The notes beneath the pieces were generated by a model that saw only the letters and a list, made by a program, of their open reading frames with translations, had not been told where the DNA came from and did no database searches. The position numbers and the translations under genes were made by a program. Positions 30,710 to 42,545 of a DNA stretch of 64,000 nt are shown here, one piece after another. Position 1 is the first letter of the stretch; every line of letters begins with the position of its first letter. This stretch comes from Paramarasmius palmivorus (taxonomy: Eukaryota; Basidiomycota; Agaricomycetes; Agaricales; Marasmiaceae). The stretch lies in assembly GCA_037176845.1 (NCBI GenBank), contig JAYKXP010000019.1:310001-374000 (forward strand), read 5' to 3'.

Positions 30710-31961
30710 ATGTCTTGTTGCTCCACTACTGCCACTGCAACCTATACACTACAAAAGTATTCTAGGTCATACCCTGGTACCTCAAACACCTCGAATGAAT
30801 GGCAGCATTTCATGAATCCCATCATTAAACTCGTTCTTGATATCCAAAAGTCGCCCGAAAACAAATCGGAATCGGTCAGGCTACGGATAATATGGACCTT
30901 GGAGACTGGTCTTAATACCCCGAATGAAGTCGTCTTCGTTGAGTATCTTCTTCTTTGATAGAGTTGATAGTTTACCGAACCTTTTCTTTAGGAAGATTTA
31001 GATCTCTTGTCGTTCTCGAATATACCGTCGCGTAGAATCGATAAACAACCAGAGAGTCTCCCTCTGAAAGCAGTTTATCGTGACACGATAGTAGGAGTAC
31101 GCTATATCCATCCACAGGATGGATCAGCTAACGCGGTGAGTTTCACCAAAGCAAGCTTTTGGCCTTACTCAATGCATACAGGCGTACCGAAGGTTTCAAG
31201 TTACTTTCGCATCTTCTTCTGCTGTAACTCAGTTTATTCAATCCATCGAGACCGTCTGTCCATGCAAAGCAAACAATAATCCTGCTCCACCGCAACCACA
31301 ACCTCAACGAATGCTTCTGAACACCATGACACCATCTCGTAGGACCACTACCATGATGCCTCCTCCAATGACTCCTTCACAAAGGATGTATGCTTCATCT
31401 GACGTACCCATGTCCTCATCTCCCTTTGCTACCCATCCTCACCAACCTTCACACGGCCAGCACAACACCTTTGTTGCTCCTACTTCTGAAGCCGCTCAAT
31501 ACAACACTTTCCCTGTACCCGCATTTCCAGACACCGCTCAACCTCAACCTCAGTCTCAATGCCCATTATCTCAAGTTCAAGGGTCCTTTGTCGTACCTTC
31601 TCTCCCGGAAAACGTATCACGCGAACGAACGCCTTCCCAAACCACTGCCTGTGCACCCGTGCTTCCCATTCCTTCAAGTTCTCTCCCTTCCTCGTCGCTG
31701 CCAGAAAGCTCTTCGAATTCCACCTCGCAATGTTCCACAGATCCGATCTTAGCCTCACTTCGCGATGCCACGAAGCTTTATGATTTGCCACCGAGTAAAC
31801 TGGAAGCTGTTGTGGCACAAGTAATTCGAGAAGAAGGCTTTGTTCAGCTGGTAAGTCTGACCCCGTATCTGGATGTCAGCACGCCCTGACGATGTATTCA
31901 GATGGAGAATCTTTCAAAGATGTGGAGGATCAAAGGATATCTCGGACAAAGTGCACTGTAA
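30710..31961 (+). CDS. Probable Rec114-like meiotic recombination protein
   Basis: Starts at an ATG in good context (CCACCATGTC). Exons are joined through introns at about 30942-30991 (GTTGAG donor), 31136-31181 and 31852-31900. The N-terminal part is PH-like: SRSYPGTSNTSNEWQHF, IIKLVLDIQKSPENK, LRIIWTLETG, then YRRFQVTFASSSAVTQFIQS and ETVCPCKANN. A long Pro/Ser/Gln-rich linker follows. The last about 50 residues are helical: LASLRDATKLYDLPPSKLEA, VVAQVIREEGFVQLMENLSK and MWRIKGYLGQSAL. A PH-like N-terminus, disordered linker and short C-terminal helices match Rec114/Rec7, which forms the Rec114-Mei4 complex that promotes Spo11 breaks. Assignment is by layout and the CPCK-type SSM region, so it is tentative. 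Confidence 0.45.
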
Positions 31962-32067
31962 CCGACTTTGAAGTTCTGTATTCTGTTCGTCATTCCTTTA
32001 CATCGCTATAGATACAATTATATCTCCTGGTGTACACTATATCATCCTTCGTTAATAACCGTATAAT

Positions 32068-32504
32068 TTATGCACGGCGGTTGATATCCTGTTGAGCTTC
32101 GCCTTGGTCATGGCGCAAGTTGCCTACATTAAATTCAAGTCAGCAATTTATGCATTGTTTACAATGATATGCACACACCCTTGGCTTGCTGGGACTTGTC
32201 TCCAGTGACAGCACCAAAGACAGAATCTTTATATCCGCCAACGCGGTCCTTTGCGCCTTCGGCATAGCCTTTGGCACGGGCAGCGTCGTATTCGGTTTCA
32301 CCCTTTGCGTGCTCTTCCTTGCCGCTTTGTTGCCAGGATTGGGCACCAGTGGTGTTTCCGATGGTCTCGACGAGGTTACCCTTCACGGAGTGATATTGAC
32401 CAGAGGTCTTGCTGCAAAAGACACCATAGATTAGCCTAAGAGTCGAAGCATTGAGTAGGGTGGGCTTACTTGGGCTCGCCTGAGAAAGTGTTGCTGGAAG
32501 ACAT
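32068..32504 (-). CDS. CsbD/Hmp1-like stress protein (cruciform-DNA-binding type)
   Basis: Three exons on the minus strand: MSSSNTFSGEPN (start 32502-32504), then KTSGQYHSVKGNLVETIGNT, GAQSWQQSGKEEHAKGETEY and AEGAKDRVGGYKDSVFGAVT, and last GNLRHDQGEAQQDINRRA (stop 32068-32070). About 105 residues. Small, very hydrophilic, with no Cys; Gly/Lys/Glu/Ala-rich segments around G-x-x-KD resemble CsbD. Fungal members are annotated as mismatched base-pair and cruciform DNA recognition protein Hmp1, after the Ustilago protein. Usually abundant and stress-induced. Confidence 0.7.
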
Positions 32505-32855
32505 GATAATCGTTTGTGAAAGAGTTTAGTTGGTTGGTGATTCGAGTCTCGAGATATTTAGTTCGTTGGTTAGGATACCTTTTTCTCTTGTAGCTTTTAT
32601 ACGATTTACTTGTGGCGCAAATATAGGATGAGGTTTTGGATGAGGTCATCGGTTATCGCTGAGGGTGGAGTGAGTGATGCAACATTCAGGCTTTCGTTGG
32701 TGCTAGTTGGCGCCATCCCACAATATCAGAGATGTATAACGCATGTGTTTTGGCACCGCAGCGGCGTAGTCAGTCCATGTTCCGTACAATAAGCAGCAAA
32801 ATACAAGAAAAGTATGTAAGAATAAAAAAAACACAAGACTATGACGTGCTTCACG
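32505..32855. other. Promoter region of the CsbD/Hmp1-like gene
   Basis: About 350 bases between the start of the CsbD-like gene and the 3' end of SAC3. No coding sequence seen. Confidence 0.35.
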
Positions 32856-35800
32856 TCATGATGCGGAATTACTATTAGCACCATATTTCTCCTTTAGATT
32901 CTTCGTCAATGCACGAAGCATAGCAATAGTGACCGTTGCTTGCGATGGCCCGGGGGTAGAGGATACCACAGAGACTGCACTCTCGCTGGGTGAAGGACTA
33001 TTCCTTCCATTGATATGTGGAGCAGCCTGAGGTGTCGGACTTCGGCTGAGGAAACCAGAGCTGGTGGAAGCGGACGCAGACAGTCTAGGTCGTTTACTGT
33101 GCATATGAGGATTAGTGAGAGTTGAAGAGACAGACGAAACCTTTACACACCTACTGCCATCACCTTCGGTATCTGCGTTGCTCGTAAGGCTTCTTCGTTT
33201 GGGTGAACGTCGGAAGGTGAAGTTGAAGGTATGGGATAATGTAGCCTGTTGTGGTTGAATGGCCTTCTCTAATGCCTGTCGCGAGGTTTCTGCCTCTGCG
33301 TTCAGCACATAATACACCGTGTCAGACTCCTGGGCAAGATCATGTCCTGTCTGGTACTCGACGAGTTGACGCAGGTGATCGAGGAAGATTCTCGCAGGGA
33401 AGACTAGAAAGACAAGCCATGAGGCGACATAACATACAGAATGTGCGTGACTCACTCTTGCCAGTCGTTTGGTGACCCTCCAAATCCATCATAATGCCAT
33501 CTCTTGCGTTGGCTTCCGAAAGCCATCGGAAGACAGTCTCGTATGTAGATGGGCTGTCCTCCACCTCGGAAGCCTGGAATGCCGGAAACCGCTCTGTTAT
33601 GGGCCGATCTAGAAGAGTTGACACGAAGCCAATGATTGCATTGAGAAGCTCGACCATCGACTGGACCAGGCGGCCATATAGAACCCAGTTGACTATTGAG
33701 AGAAAAGTGAGTTCTGAGTCTGATATCACGAATCGATATGACATACAGTCATTACCGGCGGCACAGTTCTCAATCCACTCTGTGACAAAAGCACGTAATC
33801 TGTCGTCGAATATACGGAACACCCCCGAAAGCGTCAGAGGCTGAATAAGGCGACCCTCAAGATCGAGAGGTAACGCCAACAAAGCCTCGTTGAGTTTGGA
33901 ATCTAGATCCTTCGTGGACGCGCTAACGACAAAGACGTGGAAGGCAGTCAGAAGGGAATCACAAACAAGCTTGTTAAGCTAGGAAGCCGACGTTAGAAGA
34001 GTGCTATACCTGTAAAGGATGTTACACACCATGTCTGAAAAGTCCGATATTGGCATCTCGGTTTCTCGTTCACTCCACCACACAACCAACACTGAAGGTG
34101 AGAAATATCTTCTCGGGGGAAACGTTTTCATGACATCGCGAAGTCGAGAACAGTCATCCAGTATCCGATATTTCCTAACCGTCATCTTCAGCTTGATCCA
34201 CGCCGTGAGCGCTTGCACACACACCTTTCCAGTTCGTCTTCAACGCCATCCAGAGGAGTGCATTCGAACACGATGACGCCAGGATAGCCAGCGCCACGCG
34301 CGCCGGGTACAACGGGTATCTGGAAAACACTTTCTGATACCCAGGTACCGGACTCTGGTATGTCAAACTTCTTCTCCAGCCAAATAGCAGTCCCGTCGCT
34401 TTCAGGATTTAACGAAAGCCACGTTCTCCAGTCCTTCATGAGTCCAGTCGCCCGCGTGCCTTTTGCCACTGCATGCGACTTAACGTGCTGCCGCAGCACC
34501 CGTAAAAATGACCCAGGGGCCCATCGACGTTGATGCTCTTCTTGATTCTGACGGGGAAAAGAACAACACAGGGTCAGACATGATTCATCCGCGACATGAG
34601 GTAGAAAGATGGAGTTGGGAAGGGGTATAAAAAGGATGTATAAATCTGCACCTCTTTCAATCGAGCGGCAAGTTCTTCGTCAGTCCTCATTCTTGGTGGT
34701 TCGGTCCTCTCTGATAACCTCTTCCTTGCTCTTTTCTTTGATGGGGTAGACTCCTCCGCCAGTGAAGAACCCAGTGTCGAAGTGGATATCCTGCGCTTCT
34801 TCATTTCACTAGGAGACAAAGATGTAGATGCGCTGACACCGTTGGTCTGGCCTCGTTGCTGCTCTTTCCGTTGTCGCCGTATCTTATCTTGATAAGTTTC
34901 GCTATGCCGCACTGCTTCCTGATATTCCAAGCGACTCTTTGTTTCTTTGTGCCAGCGACTGAAAGTCCCTTTGACGATTGAGCTTTTGCGCTCAAAAGAC
35001 AATGCCTTCCCGATTTCGGCGTCGGATGGTTCAGCAAGTGACTTGATTTTTTCGGGCATTGAAAGTGGAAGAGGCTCCGCAGCCTTTCCCTTCCCTTTGT
35101 CCTTGCCACTGAGCGGGCTGGAGACATTCTCAAACGAAAATATCCTGGAACTCGATGGTGTCACTGTTGGCGTACTGAGTCCCGTAAAGTTCTGTATCGA
35201 AGTCTGTCTCGATACCGTCGGTGACTGGATTTGTATTGGACTGAGGATTTCTGAGCTGGTCTTGGGAAGACCCGATGTCTGGAGACTTCCCTTGAGCATA
35301 TCCAACCGGGGATTTGAAGCTACTGAAGCCAGCGTTGGCGTGGAAGGGAGAGATATCGGTTGCTGTCTGGGTAAACGAGGTGGCTCTGTAGGGGTCCGAG
35401 GGGATCTGGGTTGTGAAAGCATGCTGTTCAGAACGTTTTCCTGAGTTGACTGTGAGATCGTTGGGCTTGTATCAAGCTTGGGCAATGATGAATGTCGCAC
35501 CCCAATAGTCGAAGTACTAGGTGCCGTCGAGGTAGAAGGTGGCGAAGATTGGAAATCACTAGATATCGTTGAAAACTGATTCGTCGCGGGGGGTGCAGAT
35601 GAAGGTGTAGTTTGTGGCCCAGCAGGCGGCTTTCCAAAGGGTGTGAAAGCCACTGCTTGAGGATTGAGAGGTGTCGTGAATGGGGAAGATTTGGAGCCAG
35701 AATTTGTAGGTGGAGGGGCGGGAGTCGATCGAGATGCAGGGAATAGAGGTTCTTGAGGAGGAGGTGTCGGCAGTCTGGAAGGACTAAATGCCTGTGTCGC

Positions 35801-37781
35801 TGCTGGAGCATTTGACGGGGAAGTGAACAGTGCTGGTCTAGGTGGCTCGACCATTGGTGTAGGTTGTGTCACAGCGAAAGGTGACTCAGCACCGAACAGA
35901 GGTAATGATTGTGATGGGGGTGCCAAAGTAGTACCGTTACTCAGCGCAATAGAAGTAGCCTGCGCGACTTGGGCAAAAGGTGACAGGCCTGAGCTTGCAC
36001 TAGTACCAAAAACCGTGGGAAAGGCAGGTTGGTTCGACACTGGCTGACCAAAAACGGACCCAAACACATTTGTAGGGGTTGCCTTGAGATTCGAGAAGGC
36101 TGATGGTGTTTGCAAGGATGTCGAAAAAGCACCGGCCCCGAACACACTTTGTGGGGCGGCCGGTACGTGTGTTTCAGTCGCGCCAGCCTCTTGTTCCTCT
36201 TCTTCGAGGTAAAAATCCTCGTGCAATTCGTCTTGCGTTCCTTCCTCTGCTTCGTCGTATCCGTTCATTGAGCCATCCAACTCAGTGCCGGATACTCCGT
36301 CAATAATTTGTGGCCAAGTCAAGTCCCCACGAAGACCTTCAATATCATCGATAGCGTCTTTTCCGAAGAGACGCTCCAAGATGCAAGCAATAAGGTAAAT
36401 CATGACCATGCTCCCCTGTTCGGTCAAAACATTGGCAAGCTGCCCAAAGATTTCCATCGCTTGAGCGTCCACGACTAAAGCAGACGTTTTGGTGATCGGC
36501 GAGCTTTTTGCTTGTACATGTTGCCGAAATTGGGTAGTGAGTTGGAAAACAGGGTTAGAGAGGATGTGTTGAGGAATGTCATCATGACGTTCCCTTTGGT
36601 CGCGAATGTGAATCAGTCGATGATACACACGCATTTCGAGTTCGGTGGGCGAATCATAATGACCACGTTGGTCTTCGTAAAACTCCTTCAAACTCTGAAG
36701 AGCTGAAGAAAGGGCGTGAGTTACGTCTTAGCATATTGAGGTTGAATTACGTACTGTTCATTAATTGCTGCTCCTCCAAGTTCATTGAGAAGTCCTTCAC
36801 ATCTCGTCCAAGATGAAGAGCGAGGATATGAAAACGGGCGCAACGATCATGGCACTCGATAGCAAGTTCGCCGGTCTCGTGCTGCATGGTGAAGTCGTTC
36901 CTGACTGCCCGTGAGCGATCTCGGATGAAGTTGTACGTTGGGGCAAACCCTTCTCTGAGAAGGAGGTCGTGGAAAAGATAGTCCAGTGTGTGCTAAAGTC
37001 TACGTGAGCCGAGAAGAACCTTACCACCGCGGTCTCGTACCTTTAAAACATGGGGCGGTCGTAAATCCGAGGGTAATGTTTTGTCTCCGGCGGCCCTTTC
37101 ATACATCTTCACGGCTTTGCTATGATCCACGCGTTTTGTTCCAGGTATCTAGAAAGAAAAGACGCCAAAGTTCGAAGTAGAAATCTGCCAACTGATGGAA
37201 TTAAGCGCACCGTCTCCCATTCAAACAAGTTGTTTTCTCGTTCTCTTCTGTATCTCTCGAAACGAGGGCACATATCCAGACATGTTCCGACCATCGTGAT
37301 AGCGTCTTCCAACCGTTTTGGAACCAAAGGATCGTCCATCTTTCCCTCAGCGATAGCTTTCTTCCTTTCCACTTCGCGCGCTTTTACGAGCTAAATAAAT
37401 GGCATGAACGGTGACTCTGGGATGAAACTGTTGCAAACGGACCTCTTGATAAAACTTTTCGCGTTCTTCCTGGGATTCCAGGTACGGTTCCTCTGTCGGA
37501 AGAGTAATGTCCTCGGTTATGCCACTGTGGCCATTCGTTGAAGACAAAGGCGAGCCTTTCCGAGGGGAAGTATGTCCTGAACCACGTCCTCTACCACCAC
37601 GCCCTCCCCGATGCCCTCCGCGTTCCCAACGCCCATCTTCTCCGTGGTGAGGCGTGCTGGACCGACTTCGATTGTTGTCCCCAGCTACCCATTGCTTATT
37701 TCTTGAAACCGGTCTTCTTGCGCCATCATGTAGTCCACTTCCACGTAGCCTGCTCGTCCTAACCGCAGAAGATGCCTCCAT
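32856..37781 (-). CDS. SAC3: mRNA-export scaffold Sac3 (SAC3/GANP)
   Basis: Scaffold of the TREX-2 complex, linking transcription to mRNA export at the nuclear pore. Minus strand, start at 37779-37781 (MEASSAVRTSRLRG), stop at 32856-32858; about ten exons, over 1300 residues. The N-terminus is Arg/Gly-rich (GGHRGGRGGRGRGSG). The SAC3/GANP domain begins at MVGTCLDMCPRFERYRRERE and includes VDHSKAVKMYERAAGDKTLP, SDLRPPHVLKHTLDYLFHDL, YNFIRDRSRAVRNDFTMQHE, AIECHDRCARFHILALH and YHRLIHIRDQRERHDD. Next comes an FG-rich region (about 35880-36150) and a long Ser/Pro/Thr linker. A predicted helical region (RWHKETKSRLEYQEAVRH) may be the CID that binds Sus1 and Cdc31. The C-terminal half (LRQHVKSHAVAKGTRATGLM; DDRLRAFVTEWIENCAAGND) is MCM3AP-like. 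All parts sit on one collinear set of exons, so I treat it as one gene; a split into two near 34500 cannot be fully excluded. Confidence 0.8.
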
Positions 37782-37963
37782 GAAACGAGCGAGACCAGTG
37801 CAGTCTGGCGAGGGTATAAAAGGGAAGACAAGAGATTTTTGTTTGAGCCTGCTTGGTCCCTACACCAATAAGCGCCTAGAGTAAGGCAGTTGGCACCTCT
37901 CCTTGCTACCATCAGCAACTGCTCTCTCTGCCCTATAGGATTTGGAGCACAAACTCTCAAGCT

Positions 37964-38252
37964 ATGGCTGATGAATTTTGTGGGATTCTTTTTACTGTCT
38001 GCCTGCAAGTTTGTGCCGGTGCATGCCAAGATTTTGCGTCGCTCAGTAAGCACCCGCTTTCAGCCTGTCTTCCCTTTTGACACTGTCCACCAAGGCCATC
38101 CGTGTACACAGAATCTCTGCTCATGCTCGTGTTGCAGCCGTGGCGGTGACATTCGTCTCTCGACAGATTCTGAGGACACCAATTCCGAGACAAACTCTCT
38201 TATCGAGAACCAGCCAAAAGCTCGTGTTCCAATGAATTCCGGCGGGACATGA
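37964..38252 (+). CDS. Small cysteine-rich membrane-associated protein (79 aa)
   Basis: Exon 1 37964-38045 (MADEFCGILFTVCLQVCAGA, then CQDFASL) and exon 2 38095-38252 (HPCTQNLCSCSCCSRGGD, ending PMNSGGT) are joined by a 49-base GTAAGC...CCAAG intron with matching phase. Cysteines are dense: about five in the hydrophobic N-terminal half, and CSCSCC after the junction. The rest is polar and acidic. Cys-rich clusters beside a hydrophobic helix suggest palmitoylation or metal binding at a membrane. A longer unspliced ORF from 37890 covers the same end in the same frame and is less likely at the start. Confidence 0.45.
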
Positions 38253-38887
38253 GCATCGACCTTCTTATTGCTTGTCCCGGAAACGACGATGTTATAGTGA
38301 TCTATGAGGAAGGAGAAAGATGCGCACAATAGGCGTCGAGACGAGGCGAGCTGTATTTCTCTGAAACTATACCCTTGCTTGTATTATGGACTCACCCGGA
38401 TCACTGCATGTACAGATATGCCATACGAGTACGAACAATGCATTCTCCTTGTTCAGTGCATAGCAAAGATCTATATACTGTCAGACTGAGGCCTGCTGAG
38501 GCAACCATACAGTCTTTTACGGCCTCGACATAATCTCAGGCCCCATCACTCCGGCCTACGCACGCAGCTCTCCTACATAAGTGGAGATGGGTACCATATC
38601 TTGGTCATGGCATCAACCTGCGAAGATGTGCCGCATAATCTAGGTCACCGATTACATTCGAAGACGCTGTCCAATACTTCGCACATTTGATAGCCGTTTG
38701 AAGTCATGGACTGCTTCGCATTCGTTCCCACACCTGGCAGGCTTATGTGTTTTACGGGATCTCACACACCCCGAAGTGACCCATCCACGCCAAGCCAAGG
38801 TGTCCTAGTTCAGACGGACTATCTCTTGTGGCGGGCCTTCATTGATACATAGAAATACATACATCTGTTCCAACTCTGATCGTTGGT
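38253..38887. other. Intergenic region
   Basis: No gene supported; short ORFs only. Confidence 0.35.
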
Positions 38888-40511
38888 TTATACAGCACCA
38901 TCTCGACTCATACGAGGGCCTGATTCCAATATGGCCAGCGGCGGGCACTCGGATTCGACACCACTTTCGGGAGACGAGGGGGCCATATCTGATGTCGTAT
39001 GACGAAACTGTATTGTGCTGGTCGGATACGGGAGCTGAACACATTGTTCTAGTCGTCCCATTTCACGCTTGAACATACTCGTCCGATAGGTTGTTGTGTC
39101 ATGTGCCGAACGCCCAAGACCAACCCGTACGATGATCAAGGTTGGAGCGATACCCTGAAAGTGTGATTTACCTTGAATGATGTTATTCGGGACGCGGATG
39201 CTACACATACCACAATTTGTGTTAGAGCGCCATATGCAATATACTGTTATCACGAAGTATCATCAATCAATTACGACTAGAAATCCGGGGAATAAGCCGA
39301 AGACCTACTGCTGCGTTCAGTTCCAAGGTATAGACGACCAAGAATATAACGAGAGATATAGAATAGATGGCGCCCGATTCTACACTGTGGGTCATTAGTT
39401 GACCATGATCGATAGCGTGCATCGCGTTCAAAAACCTACATTATTGCCAGTGACCTACTATACTTTTTCCCGTGTTTATGGCCTATAGCTGCTGATATCT
39501 GATGTCCAAACCACCAAAGACGGCCGGCTGCACGTGAAGGAACCAAGAAGGAAATAGAAAGCATTTCAGCAAAGCGTCTGGGTACTCGGCCTCCAAACTC
39601 GTACCAATCAGACTAGTCAGAACGGCATTTGTGGTAAGATGTAGAGCGAATCCTGCCTTGGCCCATTTCGAGATTACATTATTGAAGATGTCTTCTCCGG
39701 GTTGGATCCGACTGAAACCCCAGACAGAAATGAAGGCACAGACTACGACTAGTGGTCAGTCTATTGCAAATAGGTATCAAGATCATCTTCCTCACCAGAA
39801 GCCGCGGTCAACACGACAGAGGGTACAACGATCACCTTGATGTTCGAATTCCAGACGACAAAAAGTCGGTATATCTACGTAAAGGTGAGAAACTCGAGAA
39901 GATTGACAGAAACAAGTAGATGATACCAGAACCGTATCCGCCACTATGCTATCGAAGAGCTCAGTTCACTGGGTTCATAAAGGAACAAATGGCATACCAT
40001 GCTGCGGTCCAAGTTGCTTGCCTGAGGATAGAAGTCCAGATCCATAGTTGATCGTAGTACGCAACAACACCATTGGATGCACCGAAGAAACCGGTGATTG
40101 CCCGCGCAAAGTCGTTTATGATATGAACGGCACACAACAAATACGTAACCGTCACAGTCACAACGAGGTATTTGTTTGCTTGCGTACGGCGCTGATGAGC
40201 GCCGTGGATGAGAACATAAAGGCATCCGATAAAGATGACCGTGTTGACTCCTGCAATCATTGAGTCAGTATCAGCCTAGTTCGGAACCAAAACGGGTGAA
40301 TATTCGCTCACCATACAGAAGTGTCCCCACCTTGAATGCTTACACCTTAGCCACTGACCTACGGTTGTAGTCGTTAAAACGTTAAAGACTCACCCAGAGT
40401 TCGATGAAAACGGCCTATTCAACGTGAAGTTTGAGATCGGGGACCCTGGAAATGGAATAGAAGAATATATGGCTAATAGCTCACCTTGTCAAGGGCGATG
40501 TCCATGAGCAT
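38888..40511 (-). CDS. Orphan seven-transmembrane protein, family member 1 (minus strand)
   Basis: Minus strand, from the ATG at 40509-40511 or the in-frame one at 40503-40505 (MDIALDK), with short first exons MDIALDK and AVFIELW, as in the three paralogues at 53.5-59.9 kb. Helix 1 is GVNTVIFIGCLYVLIHGAHQ; helix 2 YLVVTVTVTYLLCAVHIIND, then FARAITGFFG; helix 3 starts YYDQLWIWTSILRQATWTAA. The VESGAIYSISLVIFLVVYTL block is at about 39310-39375. GIAPTLIIVRVGLGRSAHDT is the last helix, followed by a polar tail to the stop at 38888-38890. Seven helices are predicted, with an extracellular N-terminus possible. No known function. It is the most diverged of the four copies. The exact exon set around 39450-39950 is not fully resolved. 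Confidence 0.55.
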
Positions 40512-41003
40512 TTATTCTCGCTGACACTCCTAAGCTCTCTGGTGCTTTTATATCTTTGAATAGCTGATTCTGCTGATGCAGAACTGCCGGAAGAGATTGC
40601 TGTGTACGGCAACCTGCCAAGGCTGCTGTGCGATCCCGGAATGATCATTCCTCCAGCCTCTGTTCTTGTACATACTTGAACTGAATAGAGAACGTGGCCA
40701 GTTTTTGGGACATAGTGCGGGATGGTACTTAGATGCACTTGATGGATCATCATGCATCATGGCTGTTCCTCACAGCCTCAAAATAGGCACGTTGCCGGAC
40801 ATTGCCGGAAATTGCATTGGTGATCACGTTAAGCATTCAAAAGTACCCTCTTTTCTTAACGAAGCTTAAACGAAACCCAGATTGTGGGTCATCCAAGCAA
40901 TGCTATTCTGTTAGGTATGTACAACATAATTCTCGCTGATCTTATTCAGAAAGCCGATCGTGACAAACCATCCAAAGTCCGTCAGCAAGCGTACCCAGTT
41001 CGT
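40512..41003. other. Intergenic region, 5' side of the 7TM gene and 3' side of the protease
   Basis: No gene supported; overlapping minus ORFs at 40548-40760 show no coding pattern. Confidence 0.3.
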
Positions 41004-42545
41004 TTAGCATCGGGTATTCTGGTAGACCTGGGTGGCGAAGCACTACCAAAAAAGCGATCGAATGATCAGCATTATAGCGAGATCTCTGGTACAAAAAACT
41101 CACGTTGTAGTTGTCGGCGTTGCGCAATTGGTTAGCTAATTATCATGTCAGGTCAGTCTGTCAAAAAGGTACTCCTCTGTTTACTCACATGCGGACAAGG
41201 CCTATTACAGGACTCTAGTCAGCCGCTTGTACAATCACAAAGAGTGTAACTGAGCTTACCTGGTCGTTAGCGCAGCCGTAGGTCACATCTGTGGTGCTCG
41301 CAACAGCGTGGGTAAGCTCGTGGAGAGTGGTGCCACCACGGACGTTACTATATAAGCTCAATCAGTATCTTACACTAAAGAACCAGGATGTAAGCCGAAC
41401 CGAGAAGCGACGGTGGTTCCAGAGCAGAGGCTAGTGCTGGCAACCTCCCTGAAGAAGATATCACAGTAGTAGATCTAATTGGCTTTCAGTAATTTGGACA
41501 AGGGAAAGGCGAATGAAAACATACGTTGGTGGTGGCAACAAGCATGTAAGCAATGACGTTTCCACCAGGACAGTAGCCATAAGGATCAGTGCAGCTCAAG
41601 CTGAAATCCAGGATCAAGATCACTTAAATGGCAGATGCGAGAAAGACACGAACGTTCTGCTAGAGGAGTTTTCGTTAGCAACAGCATTGAAGCGGCTCGA
41701 GATAGTGGAGGCGCTGTTGGTCTTGAAGTAGGCACGGTAAAGGCTGTCGGAGGCACCGCGAGAGGTGACATAGCTGGAAGCGAGACGTGCAAGTTCCTTG
41801 GCCTCAGTGTAGCTGGATTACTTTGAGTCAGCAAGGGAAATTCATGAATCAACCGGAACCTCACCTGGCATCAATGAAAGATTTCCTGGAGGCGTTGGAG
41901 CAGACAGAGACAGCACGCTTCTCTTCCCTCTTGGCAATCTCGCCGGTGACGGTGATCTCGATAGCCTGAGAGGCAACAGTAACCTTAGCGAGGGCAGCGG
42001 GGCTCGCAATCTCTTCCTCAAGACCACCAACTCGGAGATCGACAAGAGGCTCGAATTTGAATGTTCCAGCACCGACGGTGGCAAAGTCGAAGACATCAGC
42101 GACTAGTGAAATGTTCAGAAAGACTGGATATGACGACGTTGGAGTGAAAACGTACGTTCGTGGGCTACAGTTACGGTTTCACCGCTGGCAATGGTGGTGA
42201 AAGCATTGTCGTTTTCCAAAGAGACAGAGAGCTGGATAAGGGTTTATTAGCATGTCAGTAGGTTAACTAGGTGTTGCTTGCCTTAATGCCAACGAATGGA
42301 ACCTCCTCGCCGTCCTTCGTTACTGTGAATGACCTGGTAGGAAGGGTATCCAAGATGGTACCGTATTTGAGAATCTTGACGGCTTCAGCACCGGTGTTGG
42401 TAACTTCGGCCGTAAACTTGAGTTCATCCACAGAGGCGACGCTGCTGGCAGGTCCCGTGAGTTTGACTGAGAGATTGTCAAACCGCTTGGTGGGGCTCGC
42501 AAGAACAGAACCGACGAGGACAGCGAGAACGGAGAGAGAAAACAT
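41004..42545 (-). CDS. Secreted deuterolysin-type metalloprotease (M35)
   Basis: Zinc endopeptidase exported to the medium. Minus strand, start at 42543-42545. Signal peptide MFSLSVLAVLVGSVLAS, then a prodomain (LSVKLTGPASSVASVDELKF; KILKYGTILDTLPTRSF; LSVSLENDNAFTTIASGE; GTFKFEPLVDLRVGG). A basic cut site GEIAKREEKRAVSVCS separates pro and mature parts. The mature part has ASRKSFIDAYTEAKELARLA, LSCTDPYGYCPGGNVIAYML, and the zinc site GGTTLHELTHAVASTTDVTY (HExxH at 41308-41322, plus the downstream Asp that defines aspzincins). It ends with NADNYNCFATQVYQNTRC after a 75-base last intron, keeping the C-terminal Cys. Complete, about nine exons. A TATA (TATAAGA on the minus strand, 42611-42617) lies 66 bases upstream. 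Confidence 0.85.

Noticed and set aside
31390..31818. Leu/Pro-rich and minus-strand ORFs over the Rec114-like gene
   Set aside because: By-products of the low-complexity Pro/Ser/Gln linker.
34801..35811. Other-frame ORFs within SAC3
   Set aside because: Shadows of the Ser/Pro/Thr-rich linker of SAC3, whose own frame is open for over 2 kb.
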